Source: Pseudomonas schmalbachii
GTDB lineage: Bacteria; Pseudomonadota; Gammaproteobacteria; Pseudomonadales; Pseudomonadaceae
Length of the DNA: 64,000 nucleotides
Assembly (NCBI RefSeq): GCF_017589465.1
Contig: NZ_JAELYA010000008.1
Coordinates: forward strand, 124,001 to 188,000
Reading direction: 5' to 3'
Position 1 is the stretch's first letter, and each line of letters begins with the position of its first letter. A program made the position numbers and the translations under genes. This document shows, piece by piece, positions 26,012 to 35,222 of this stretch. The notes beneath the pieces were generated by a model, which ran no database searches, had not been told where the DNA came from, and saw only the letters and a list, made by a program, of their open reading frames with translations.

Positions 26012-29000
26012 ATGAAATCAGCCAACTTCGAATTCCTCCGCTCCGGCAATGAGTTGCTGGCAAACCTCGCGGGCCTGGCCGAAGCCGTATTGTTTATCGA
26101 CCCGGGCAGCGCGCTGACTCGTCTGCGCAGCTTTGCCGAAGAGCTGACCAAAGCCATCTACAAGGAAGAACTGCTGCCGCGCATGCCGCAGTCGACCTTC
26201 TACGATCTGGTGAAAAACCCGGTGTTTGTCGATTGCGTCAGCAAGCCTCTGGTTCATCAGATCAACTTTCTGCGTATTCAGGGCAACGACACCGCCCATG
26301 GTGCCGAAGGTGATCTGCGCAACGCACAGTTGGCGCTGAAGACTGCTCACCAACTGGCCATGTACATGGGCATCAAGTACTATGGCACTGCGCAGGCTGA
26401 TATTCCGCCCTTTGCCGAGGTGCAGGACCCGACGGCAGCGCTGGCCAGCCTGCAGAAGACAGTTTCCAGCTACGAGAAGGAGCTCAACCAGCAGCAGGAA
26501 GAGCTTCAGCGCGTCATGGACAAGCTGGAGCAGGAGCGTACCCGCAACCTCGACAAACTCGAACCGCCGGCCAAGCCTGATCAACAAAAGCGCCAGCAAC
26601 AGAGCCAGAAGGTTGCCGATAGCCTGCAATGGAACGAGGCCAAGACTCGTACCCTGCTGATCGATGCCATGCTTCTGCAGGCCGGCTGGGATGTCAGCAA
26701 CCCCGCTCAGGTTGGTCAGGAGGTGGAGGTCGACTTCCCGGATAACACCTCTGGCAAGGGGCGTGCGGATTACGTGCTATGGGGGGACAACGGCCAGCCG
26801 CTGGCCGTAATCGAAGCCAAGAAATCCGGCAATGTCAGCCTGCAGGCCGGGCGCGAACAGGCCCGCATGTACGCCGACGGCTTCGAACGCATGGGCATGC
26901 AACGCCCGGTGATCTTCTACAGCAACGGCTACGAAACCTTCATCTGGGACGACCAGCAGTACAACACCTACCGCCCCGTCTACGGCCTCTACAGCAAGGA
27001 CAGCCTCGAATACCTGATCTACCAGCGGCAGTACCGTATTGCCGAGGTTGAAAAGTACAACCCCGAGCTGAGCATCGCTGATCGACCCTACCAGATTGAA
27101 GCGATCAAGACCGTCGCCGCGCACTTCCAAAAGCAGAGACGCAAGGCCCTTATCATCCAGGCCACCGGCACCGGCAAAACCCGTGTGGCCATTGCTCTGG
27201 CCGAGCTGCTTCTGCGTACCAGTTGGGCCAAGCGCGTATTGTTCCTATGTGATCGTAAGGAACTGCGGGTGCAGGCGGATGATGCCTTCAAGCAGAACCT
27301 GCCCAGCGAGCCGCGCTGCGTGATTGGTGAAACAAACAAGGTCGATCAGACCGCGCGCATCTATATCGCCACCTACCCGGGCATGATGAACCGCTTCGCC
27401 CAGCTCGACGTAGGCTTCTTCGATCTGATCATTGCCGACGAAAGCCACCGCAGCATCTACAACAAGTACCGCGACCTGTTCGATTACTTCGATGCGTTGC
27501 AGGTGGGCCTGACCGCCACCCCGGTGAAGTTCATCAGCCGCAACACCTTCGACATGTTCGACTGTGAAACCACCGACCCCACCTTTGAGTTCGGGCTGGA
27601 TGCGGCCATCAACAACGAGCCGCCCTACCTGGTGCCGTTCCGCGTACGCGACCTCACCACCGATTTTCTACGTGATGGCATCCACTACAACGACCTGAGC
27701 GATGAGCAGAAGCGCCAGCTCGAAGAAGATCTCGGTGAAGAGGAGGCCAAGCGCACCACCATCGCTGGCAAGGACATCGGCCGCAAGATCTTTAGTGAAG
27801 ACACCGACCGCATCATCCTGGAAAACCTGATCAACAACGGCATCAAGGACGAAACCGGCTCGCTGGTCGGCAAGACCATCATTTTTGCCCAGCGCCAGGA
27901 TCATGCCGAGCACCTGGAAAAGCTCTTCTGCAAGCTCTATCCGCAGTATGGCACCAAGGTCTGCAAGGTTATCCACAATGCCATTCCGCACGTGGACACC
28001 CTGATCAAGGAGTTCAAGAAGCCGGATAACGACTTCCGCATCGCCATCTCGGTGGACATGCTCGACACCGGCATCGATGTGCCCGAAGTGGTCAACCTGG
28101 TATTCGCCAAGCCGGTCAAGTCCTGGGTCAAGTTCTGGCAGATGATCGGCCGTGGCACGCGCCTGCGCCCCAACCTGTTCGGCCCAGGCAAGGACAAGAG
28201 TGAATTCCTGATCTTCGACCACTACGGCAACTTCGACTACTTCGAGCAGGAGTATCAGGAGCCGGAGGACACTGGCGGAAAATCCCTCCTGCAAACCACC
28301 TTCGAGGCACGCGTGGAGCTGGCCCAGGCGGCGCTCAAGCATAACCATGCAGCCGCCTTCGATACCGCCATCGAGCTACTGCGGGCGGACATCAATGACC
28401 TGCCGGACACCAGCGTGGCCGTGAAACGCGAGCTGCGAGTCGTGCATCAGTTGCAGCAAACCGCGCTGCTGAAACAGTTCGATGCCAAAACCCAGCACCT
28501 GCTGACGGACAGTATCGCCCCGCTGATGTCGGCCCGGGTGCTGCGCGACAAACATGCCACCGCGCTGGACAAGCTGATCGCAGGCATCCAACGCTGCCTG
28601 GTCGAGCAGGCCAGTTGCTTTGAGGATGGCAAGATCACCCTACTGGCCGAAGTGGACAAGCTCGCCGTTAACATTCAGGCCGTGCGCCAGAAGGATGCCG
28701 TGATCGCTGAGGTGCGCAGCGCCGAGTTCTGGCAACAGCCCAGCATCGGCAAGCTGGAACATGCCCGCCAGGAGCTGCGTGGCATCATGAAGTACCGGCA
28801 GACCGACACCGGGCCTGGCTATGGCGTAGACACCACGCGAACCGCGGATGGTAACGTCCAGGGCGAAGAGCGTGTGGTGTATATCGCTGGCGCCAACGAA
28901 GCGATGATCTACCGCCGCCGCCTCAAGGACATTCTTGACGGCATGCTGGCCGCCAATCCAACCCTGCAGAAAATCCACAAGGGCGAGCCGATTGCCGAGC

Positions 29001-29392
29001 CAGAACTGAAGACGCTCACCTCTACCATCCTCACCAGCCACCCGGGCGTCAGCCTGGAAGTGCTCAACGAGTTCTACGGCCGTACCGCGGATCAGCTGCA
29101 CCTTACCGTGCGCGAGATCATTGGCCTGGATGCACAAGCCATCGAGGAGCATTTCAAGAGCTTCCTCCATGCCCACCCCAGCCTCACTGCCCAGCAGGTT
29201 CGCTTCATGAATCTGCTGAAGAACTACATCGCGCAACACGGCAGCATTGTCGTGGAGAAACTCTATGAGCCGCCGTTCGACAGTATTTCCCACGAGGGTA
29301 TCGACGGCGTCTTCGCCCCCGAGGATGTCGGCGAGTTGGTTGCCGTGCTCAAGCCCTTCCTGCGCGGGGATGTCCCGCCAAGCAGTCACTAG
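26012..29392 (+). CDS. hsdR: Type I restriction enzyme endonuclease/translocase subunit HsdR
   Basis: The 1126-residue subunit cuts DNA after ATP-driven translocation. An N-terminal DUF4145-like region (MKSANFEFLRSGNELLANL) and a coiled coil (about 145-205) precede the nuclease domain (GRADYVLWGDNG...VIEAKKSG, D and E-x-K residues near 250-270). Superfamily 2 motor motifs follow: QATGTGKTRVA near 383, DESH in LIIADESHRSIYN near 473, and QMIGRGTRLRP. ATG at 26012 gives the usual family start; ATG at 25994 in frame is an alternative and lies almost at the predicted sigma-54 start site. It begins the hsdR-rmuC-hsdM-hsdS operon. Confidence 0.95.
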   Translation: MKSANFEFLRSGNELLANLAGLAEAVLFIDPGSALTRLRSFAEELTKAIYKEELLPRMPQSTFYDLVKNPVFVDCVSKPLVHQINFLRIQGNDTAHGAEGDLRNAQLALKTAHQLAMYMGIKYYGTAQADIPPFAEVQDPTAALASLQKTVSSYEKELNQQQEELQRVMDKLEQERTRNLDKLEPPAKPDQQKRQQQSQKVADSLQWNEAKTRTLLIDAMLLQAGWDVSNPAQVGQEVEVDFPDNTSGKGRADYVLWGDNGQPLAVIEAKKSGNVSLQAGREQARMYADGFERMGMQRPVIFYSNGYETFIWDDQQYNTYRPVYGLYSKDSLEYLIYQRQYRIAEVEKYNPELSIADRPYQIEAIKTVAAHFQKQRRKALIIQATGTGKTRVAIALAELLLRTSWAKRVLFLCDRKELRVQADDAFKQNLPSEPRCVIGETNKVDQTARIYIATYPGMMNRFAQLDVGFFDLIIADESHRSIYNKYRDLFDYFDALQVGLTATPVKFISRNTFDMFDCETTDPTFEFGLDAAINNEPPYLVPFRVRDLTTDFLRDGIHYNDLSDEQKRQLEEDLGEEEAKRTTIAGKDIGRKIFSEDTDRIILENLINNGIKDETGSLVGKTIIFAQRQDHAEHLEKLFCKLYPQYGTKVCKVIHNAIPHVDTLIKEFKKPDNDFRIAISVDMLDTGIDVPEVVNLVFAKPVKSWVKFWQMIGRGTRLRPNLFGPGKDKSEFLIFDHYGNFDYFEQEYQEPEDTGGKSLLQTTFEARVELAQAALKHNHAAAFDTAIELLRADINDLPDTSVAVKRELRVVHQLQQTALLKQFDAKTQHLLTDSIAPLMSARVLRDKHATALDKLIAGIQRCLVEQASCFEDGKITLLAEVDKLAVNIQAVRQKDAVIAEVRSAEFWQQPSIGKLEHARQELRGIMKYRQTDTGPGYGVDTTRTADGNVQGEERVVYIAGANEAMIYRRRLKDILDGMLAANPTLQKIHKGEPIAEPELKTLTSTILTSHPGVSLEVLNEFYGRTADQLHLTVREIIGLDAQAIEEHFKSFLHAHPSLTAQQVRFMNLLKNYIAQHGSIVVEKLYEPPFDSISHEGIDGVFAPEDVGELVAVLKPFLRGDVPPSSH

Positions 29393-29400
29393 GAGTGATC

Positions 29401-31530
29401 ATGCAAGCCAGCCAATGGACGACAGAAATCATCGTGATCTGCGGGGGGCTCGCTATCGCAGCCGCGGTTATCAGCTACGTGATCGCCGCCCTGCGCCAGG
29501 GGAGGCAGATCGGCCAGCTCAGCATGCAGCTTGAGCAAGCAGAGCAGGCCAAGGCTTCGACTGAGACTCAGCAGCAATCTCTGCAGATTCAGCTCAAGGC
29601 AGTAGAAGCACGCAGCCATGAGCTGCAGATCGAAGAGGGCAAGCTGAAGGCGCAGTTGCAAGCATCGGCCGATACCGCGGCACGTTTTTCTACGGAGCTG
29701 CATGAGCGTAAAGCGGCCGGATCAGACTTGCAGGTGAAACTGGACGAAGCTACCCGGCAACATCACGAGGCCGCCAGGCGTCTGGAGGCTGTACAGGCTG
29801 GCGCCCGGGGGCTCCAGGATCAGGTGACCGAATTGCGCCAGCGCCTCGACACCTCGACAACGACAAATGCTGCGTTGCAAGAGGAGCGTGACTCCCTCAA
29901 GGATGCCTTGGCGACTGAGGAAACTCGCGCGAAGGTGGCGGAAACCGCCGAGCGTGAAGCTCGCGAACAGCTCAACGAGATCAAGCAAAAGCTGGTCGAG
30001 CATGCACAGGCATTCGACGCTTTGCAGGCGCGTTATCAGTCGACGAGCAATGAGCATGCAGAGCTGGGGACCGCTCTGGACAAGAGCGAGAAGCAAGTGG
30101 CCGAGCTACGAGAGCGCCTGGCTCAGGCTCAAGCCACAAATGAACAGCTACACACGGATCGTGACCGTCTGAAAGACGGACTGGCGGATGAAGGCAAACG
30201 GGCCAAGGCCCTGGAAACTGCCGAGCGCGATGTGCGAAACCAACTTCTTGAAACCAAGGAAGCGCTTTCTCAGCAAGTACGATCGTTCAACGAGCTGCAG
30301 GAGCGCCTGAACGTACTTTCGTCTGAGCACATCGAACTCAAGACCACCTTACAGAAGCGCGAGGAGCATTTCCAGGAACAGATGGCGCAGTTGGCCGACA
30401 CCCGCAAGTCGCTGACCCAGGAATTTGAAAACCTGGCCAACAAGATTTTCGAGGAGAAGGGCAAGACCTTCACCCAGGCCAGCCAGACCAGTATCGATGG
30501 GATGCTCAAGCCTTTCCGCGAGCAGATAGAAGGCTTCCAGAAGCGCATCAACGAAGTTCATGATGCCTCGCTGCAAGGCAACACCAGCCTTAATGCCGAA
30601 ATCAGGAAGGTGCTGGAAATCGGCCTGCAGATGAGCAAAGAGGCCAATAATCTGACCTCGGCCCTCAAGGGTGACTCCCAGCAGCGCGGCGCCTGGGGTG
30701 AGGCACAACTGCGTCGCACGCTGGAAATGAGCGGCCTGATCGAAGAGGCGCACTACGAAGTGCAGAGCGCCTTCAAGGATGCCGAAGGCCGTTCCAGGCA
30801 GACCGACTACCTGATCAAGCTGCCCGACGGCAAACACATCATCATCGACAGCAAGGTTTCTCTGGTTGCATACGACCGCGCCGTGGCCGCCGAGTCTACG
30901 GAAGAATGCCAACTGGCGATGGCTGAGCACGTCAAAGCCGTACGCAAGCACATCGACGACCTTGCCTCCAAGGACTACACCAACCTCGTCGGTATGCGCA
31001 GCCCCAGCTTCGTGCTGATGTTCATGCCCATCGAGCCGGCTTACATCGAGGCCATGAAGCACAACAAGGACCTGTTCGAGTACGGCTACAAGAAAGGCAT
31101 CGTGCTGGTCTCGCACACCACCCTGATTCCCATTCTGCGTACCGTCTCCAACCTCTGGATGATCGAGCGCAGCAACGCCGAAGCGCGGGAAATCAGCGAG
31201 AAGGCGGGCGAGATCTACAACCAGGTCTGCACTGTGGCAGAACGCCTCGGCAAGCTGGGCGGCACTCTCAACACCGTCAGCAACCACTACAACGACACCG
31301 TCAAGGCGCTGGCTGGCAAGCAAGGCCTCTACGGAAAGGTGGAGCGCTTCAACAAGCTCTCGGCCAAGGTCAGCAAGACCCTGCCAGCGCTGGAGCCCAC
31401 CCACATGGACTTCGAGAACGAGCGGCTCGCGCTGATCGTAGAGGCGCTCGAGGAAGCGTCGGAGCCAGCCGACGATCTGCCGCAACTGATCCAGAACAGT
31501 CACGAAGGCGAGCTGCTACCGCAGGCCTGA
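29401..31530 (+). CDS. rmuC: RmuC-family protein
   Basis: The 709-residue protein has one N-terminal membrane segment (IVICGGLAIAAAVISYVIAAL, about residues 11-31), a very long coiled coil (about 35-350) and a C-terminal RmuC domain (QQRGAWGEAQLRRTLEMSGL near 422, IIIDSKVSLVAYDRAV near 480). RmuC proteins limit inversions between short repeats and contain a PD-(D/E)XK-like nuclease fold. The coiled coil is longer than in E. coli RmuC (about 475 residues in total). It lies within the type I operon, eight bases after hsdR and 32 before hsdM, so it should be co-expressed; ATG at 29401 has AGGAG at ideal spacing. Its role in restriction is unknown. Confidence 0.92.
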   Translation: MQASQWTTEIIVICGGLAIAAAVISYVIAALRQGRQIGQLSMQLEQAEQAKASTETQQQSLQIQLKAVEARSHELQIEEGKLKAQLQASADTAARFSTELHERKAAGSDLQVKLDEATRQHHEAARRLEAVQAGARGLQDQVTELRQRLDTSTTTNAALQEERDSLKDALATEETRAKVAETAEREAREQLNEIKQKLVEHAQAFDALQARYQSTSNEHAELGTALDKSEKQVAELRERLAQAQATNEQLHTDRDRLKDGLADEGKRAKALETAERDVRNQLLETKEALSQQVRSFNELQERLNVLSSEHIELKTTLQKREEHFQEQMAQLADTRKSLTQEFENLANKIFEEKGKTFTQASQTSIDGMLKPFREQIEGFQKRINEVHDASLQGNTSLNAEIRKVLEIGLQMSKEANNLTSALKGDSQQRGAWGEAQLRRTLEMSGLIEEAHYEVQSAFKDAEGRSRQTDYLIKLPDGKHIIIDSKVSLVAYDRAVAAESTEECQLAMAEHVKAVRKHIDDLASKDYTNLVGMRSPSFVLMFMPIEPAYIEAMKHNKDLFEYGYKKGIVLVSHTTLIPILRTVSNLWMIERSNAEAREISEKAGEIYNQVCTVAERLGKLGGTLNTVSNHYNDTVKALAGKQGLYGKVERFNKLSAKVSKTLPALEPTHMDFENERLALIVEALEEASEPADDLPQLIQNSHEGELLPQA

Positions 31531-31562
31531 CAACCCATTTTTGAACGAGAGAAGTACCCCGA

Positions 31563-33146
31563 ATGCTCACCGGCAAAATCCGCAACGATATCGACAAGCT
31601 CTGGGAAAAATTCTGGACTGGCGGTATCACCAATCCACTGACCGTGATCGAGCAGATCAGCTACCTGATGTTTGCCCGTATGCTCGACATGCAGGAAGAC
31701 GTGGCCGAGCGCAAAGCCAACCGCACCGGCAAGGCCTTCGACCGCCTGTTCCCCAACACACCGGAAGGCCAACTGCTGCGCTGGAAGAACTTCCGCAACA
31801 TGAGCGGCAAGGAGCTGCACAAGCACCTCAAGCAAAACGTCTACCCCTTCTTCGCCAAGCTCGGTAGTGCTGAAGGCGAAGGCGGCGAGCGTGAAGGGCT
31901 CGGCCACATCAGCGAATACATGCAGGACGCCGACCTGGAGATCAAGAACGAGTCGGTGCTGGCCTCTGCCGTGGAAATGGTCAACGACCTGCCGCTGACC
32001 CAGAGCGACGTGAAGGGCGATATCTACGAATACCTGCTGAGCAAGCTCACCACCGCCGGCATCAACGGCCAGTTCCGCACACCGCGCCACATCATCGATG
32101 CGATGATCGAGCTGATAGCACCGCAGCCTACGGACGTAATTTGTGACCCGGCTTGCGGCACAGCGGGCTTTCTCGCCCGCACCATGGAATACCTCAACCG
32201 CGTGCATTCCAGTGAGGCTGGCATCTTCACCGATGAAGACGGCAATCAGCATTTCACCGGCGACCTGCTGGAGCCCTACCGCCAGCACATCAGTACCCAG
32301 ATGTTCTGGGGCTTCGACTTCGACACCACCATGCTGCGCGTCTCCAGCATGAACATGATGCTGCACGGCGTGAACGGCGCGAACATCCGGTACCAGGACT
32401 CCCTGAGCAAATCCATCAAGGAGCACTACCCGCGCCAGGAGCAGAACTTCTTCGACGTAGTGCTGGCCAACCCGCCGTTCAAAGGCAGCCTAGATGAGAC
32501 CAACACCAATCCCGACGTGCTCGGTCTGGTGAAAACCAAGAAGACCGAGCTGCTGTTCGTCGCCCATATCCTCCGCTCGCTCAAACTCGGCGGCCGCGCA
32601 GCGGTGATCGTGCCGGACGGCGTGCTGTTCGGCTCCAGCAAGGCCCACCAGCAACTGCGGCAGGAGCTGCTCGACAACAACCAGCTGGAAGGCATCGTCA
32701 GCCTGCCCAGTGGCGTATTCAAACCCTACGCCGGCGTCAGCACCGCCATCCTTATCTTCACCAAGGGTGGCACCACCGAGCGTGTGTGGTTCTACGACCT
32801 GCAGGCGGACGGCTACTCGCTGGACGACAAACGCACCGAATTAAAAGGCGAGGGCAGCAACGACCTGCCCGATGCAATCGCCCAATGGCATAAGTACCGG
32901 CAGATGGTCGAGAGCAATCTCAGCGGCAGCACCATCAATACCGTGTTCGGCGACAAGAGCAAAAAGAGCTTTGTCGTACCAGCCGAAGATATCGCTGCCA
33001 ATAAGTACGACCTCTCCATCAACCGCTACAGGGAAGTGATGTACCAGCAAGAACAGTACGAAGACCCGAAAATGATTTTGCAAAGGCTCAAAGGGCTGGA
33101 GCAGGAGATTCTGGCGGATCTGGATGAGCTGGAGGGAATGCTGTGA
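31563..33146 (+). CDS. hsdM: Type I DNA methyltransferase subunit HsdM
   Basis: N6-adenine methyltransferase subunit of 527 residues. It has the HsdM N-terminal helical domain (NDIDKLWEKFWTGGITNPL), the S-adenosylmethionine motif DPACGTAGFLART near 194 and the catalytic NPPF motif (VVLANPPFKGS) near 302. It methylates the host recognition site together with HsdS and is required for restriction with HsdR. ATG at 31563 follows GAGAAG. It overlaps hsdS by four bases, so the two are translationally coupled. Confidence 0.96.
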   Translation: MLTGKIRNDIDKLWEKFWTGGITNPLTVIEQISYLMFARMLDMQEDVAERKANRTGKAFDRLFPNTPEGQLLRWKNFRNMSGKELHKHLKQNVYPFFAKLGSAEGEGGEREGLGHISEYMQDADLEIKNESVLASAVEMVNDLPLTQSDVKGDIYEYLLSKLTTAGINGQFRTPRHIIDAMIELIAPQPTDVICDPACGTAGFLARTMEYLNRVHSSEAGIFTDEDGNQHFTGDLLEPYRQHISTQMFWGFDFDTTMLRVSSMNMMLHGVNGANIRYQDSLSKSIKEHYPRQEQNFFDVVLANPPFKGSLDETNTNPDVLGLVKTKKTELLFVAHILRSLKLGGRAAVIVPDGVLFGSSKAHQQLRQELLDNNQLEGIVSLPSGVFKPYAGVSTAILIFTKGGTTERVWFYDLQADGYSLDDKRTELKGEGSNDLPDAIAQWHKYRQMVESNLSGSTINTVFGDKSKKSFVVPAEDIAANKYDLSINRYREVMYQQEQYEDPKMILQRLKGLEQEILADLDELEGML

Positions 33147-34279
33147 ATTGGCCTATCGTAAATTTAGGGGATTTGTCCGAAGCAATAATGGGACAAGCTC
33201 CACCTGGCGAAGACTGCAATAAGAGTGGAGTGGGAACCCCATTTGTTAAAGCTGGTGAGTTCGGAGTTGAAAGGCCAATTATACGTGAGTGGACGACAAA
33301 TCCCCTAAAGTTCGCCAAGGCCAGTGATGTGTTGCTATGTGTAGTAGGGGCGACCTGTGGGAAAATCAATAAGGGCGCCGATTGTGCTATAGGGCGATCT
33401 GTGGCGGCTATAAGGGCGAATAAAGAAAAGCTCGATAAAGATTATATGTATTATTTTCTGTCGAGCTGGACGGGGCGACTTCGAGCTATGTCTCAAGGGG
33501 CTGCGCAAACTGTCATCAGTAAAGAAATGATTGAGCGCTTAGAAATTCCTCTCCCACCCTTACCAGAACAAAAGCGCATTGCATCCATCCTCGGCAAGGT
33601 CGACACCATCCGCCGCAAACGCCAGCAAGCCATCCAGCTCGCCGACGACTTCCTCCGCGCCGTGTTTCTGGACATGTTCGGCGACCCGGTGACCAATCCG
33701 AAGGGGTTGGTTATCACTTCTATCGGTGAGCTCTGTGAGGTTGTGACAGGTGCAACTCCATCTAGAGGTGTTGACGAATACTACGAGGGGGATATTCCCT
33801 GGGTTAAGACAACAGAAGTGGACGGCCATGTTATCTGTGAAACAGAGGAGTGTATTACGGATAAGGGCTTGCATAGCTCTAATTGTAAGCTGAATCCTGT
33901 TGGTTCTATTGTTATGGCAATGTATGGGCAAGGTAAAACGCGGGGGAAGGTTGGTGTTTTGGGGGTGGAGGCTGCAACCAACCAAGCTTGTGCAGTAGTA
34001 AGGCCGTCTTCAAAGATAATGATGGGCTATCTGTATTTTTATTTACAGGTGTCATATGAGGCGTTGCGATCCTTGGGGCAGGGGGCTGGGCAGCCTAATC
34101 TAAATCTCTCTATCGTTAAGAGTTTTCCTGTTCCGCTCCCTAGTGAGGTTGAGCAAATGGATTTTGTAAGGCTCTACGAGTCAGTTGGTATTCTCAGAGG
34201 AAGAAGTGCGGTTGCCACTCAAGAGTCTAGCGATTTCTTTAATTCATTGAGCCAAAAAGCCTTTGCTGGTCAGTTGTAG
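33143..34279 (+). CDS. hsdS: Type I specificity subunit HsdS
   Basis: The 378-residue subunit fixes the DNA target. It shows two target-recognition domains, roughly residues 1-135 and 190-355, joined by the conserved helical spacer (PPLPEQKRIASILGKVDTIR then AIQLADDFLRAVFLDMFGDPV); the second half ends with a short conserved segment (FNSLSQKAFAGQL). The start is GTG at 33143, overlapping hsdM. Both recognition domains are visibly more AT-rich than the spacer and the rest of the operon, which indicates that they were exchanged by recombination, as usual for hsdS. The target sequence cannot be predicted. Confidence 0.93.
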   Translation: MNWPIVNLGDLSEAIMGQAPPGEDCNKSGVGTPFVKAGEFGVERPIIREWTTNPLKFAKASDVLLCVVGATCGKINKGADCAIGRSVAAIRANKEKLDKDYMYYFLSSWTGRLRAMSQGAAQTVISKEMIERLEIPLPPLPEQKRIASILGKVDTIRRKRQQAIQLADDFLRAVFLDMFGDPVTNPKGLVITSIGELCEVVTGATPSRGVDEYYEGDIPWVKTTEVDGHVICETEECITDKGLHSSNCKLNPVGSIVMAMYGQGKTRGKVGVLGVEAATNQACAVVRPSSKIMMGYLYFYLQVSYEALRSLGQGAGQPNLNLSIVKSFPVPLPSEVEQMDFVRLYESVGILRGRSAVATQESSDFFNSLSQKAFAGQL

Positions 34280-34293
34280 ATAAGGAAATCCCC

Positions 34294-34380
34294 TTGTGCC
34301 TCAAGTCCGCCAAGCTCACCCATTTCCGAGGCTACCGCGCCGCCACCGTCATTCCCATCGACGAAGCCATGACCGGCTAG
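34294..34380 (+). pseudogene. 5' stub of an OLD-like AAA ATPase gene
   Basis: From a TTG at 34294, nine bases after AAGGA, the frame reads CLKSAKLTHFRGYRAATVIPID and stops at 34380. This resembles the first 25-30 residues of OLD-family/SMC-like AAA ATPases, where LKSxKLxNFRGY is followed by a Walker A loop. The frame ends just where Walker A should appear, so only the start of such a gene remains, apparently cut by deletion or insertion at about 34378. It suggests that an ATPase gene once followed hsdS. Confidence 0.5.
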
Positions 34381-34463
34381 TTGGCTCTGCCGGGAGTCGG
34401 CTAGGCTGTTTCGCTGCGGACTGCAACCTTTTTAGATCATGCATAACAGAAAGGGATCTATGT

Positions 34464-35222
34464 ATGAGCAATAGTGAAAATCGGCCGCTAATCAGAAGGC
34501 ATATAGCGCTGGAAGAAGTGCTGCAGCTGGCGACGCCGGATGAGTTGGTCGCCATCACCGACATTCTGCTGGATAAGGCGAACGATCGTTTACTTGGTGA
34601 TGACACTGCGAGGCAGAGGCTCGTCCACAGCTACGCGGAAGGTGAGCTGTACAAGGTGGTCAATGAAATCGCTTTCGAGATTCGCGCGCTGGGTAGTGTC
34701 AGTCTTGCCAGCTTGTTGCGTCGAGGCGAGCCGGTCAGTTACGACGAGGTTGTGCGGGATGTTGCCAGTGAGCTGAAGGTTGAGTTCAGCAAGGCAGATA
34801 GCACCTCCGCCATCGAGGAGAAGGTGCTGGCAAAGCTGGTTGAGAAACTGGCTGAGCAGGCTGAGCCGGAAAGCCAGGCGAGCAGTGATTCGTGGTTTGG
34901 CCGGGCGCGGTTCAATAGCTCGTTCACTGCTTTGCTTGGGGCGCTGGGCAAGTCGGGTTTAGGGGCTGCCGGGGACAGCCTGCTGAGTGGTGCGTTGGGT
35001 TCAGTGGCGGCTGTCGGCTCAGTTGCTGCGGCGGGCATGTTGGCGGCGCTGCCGCTGACGGCGGTTGGCGCTGTCAGCGCAGGTGTTTGGGCATTCGGCA
35101 ACAAGAAGCGGCCAGAACTGCAAGGGCTGACCACGATTGTCGTCCATATTGCGCGGATCCGCGCTGGCCTTGTCGCTGCGGATCACGAGGATTTTGCTAA
35201 CCGTTTGAGGGCGTGTTTATGA
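34464..35222 (+). CDS. YaaW-like (UPF0174) protein
   Basis: The 252-residue protein starts with a helical region resembling YaaW/UPF0174 proteins (LEEVLQLATPDELVAITDILL and EGELYKVVNEIAFEIRALGSV), a family without a firm biochemical role. The C-terminal third is rich in Gly, Ala and Val (SGALGSVAAVGSVAAAGMLAAL), which may insert in a membrane or pack as a helical hairpin. The ATG at 34464 follows AAAGGGA; the frame upstream is only the continuation of the ATPase stub region. It overlaps the next gene by ATGA, so the two products are probably partners. Expression may come from the hsd operon 185 bases upstream. Confidence 0.65.
   Translation: MSNSENRPLIRRHIALEEVLQLATPDELVAITDILLDKANDRLLGDDTARQRLVHSYAEGELYKVVNEIAFEIRALGSVSLASLLRRGEPVSYDEVVRDVASELKVEFSKADSTSAIEEKVLAKLVEKLAEQAEPESQASSDSWFGRARFNSSFTALLGALGKSGLGAAGDSLLSGALGSVAAVGSVAAAGMLAALPLTAVGAVSAGVWAFGNKKRPELQGLTTIVVHIARIRAGLVAADHEDFANRLRACL

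Noticed and set aside
30349-31503. Antisense open frame of 384 codons opposite rmuC
   Set aside because: The plus strand carries a clear RmuC domain; the antisense reading has no recognisable motif or ribosome site.
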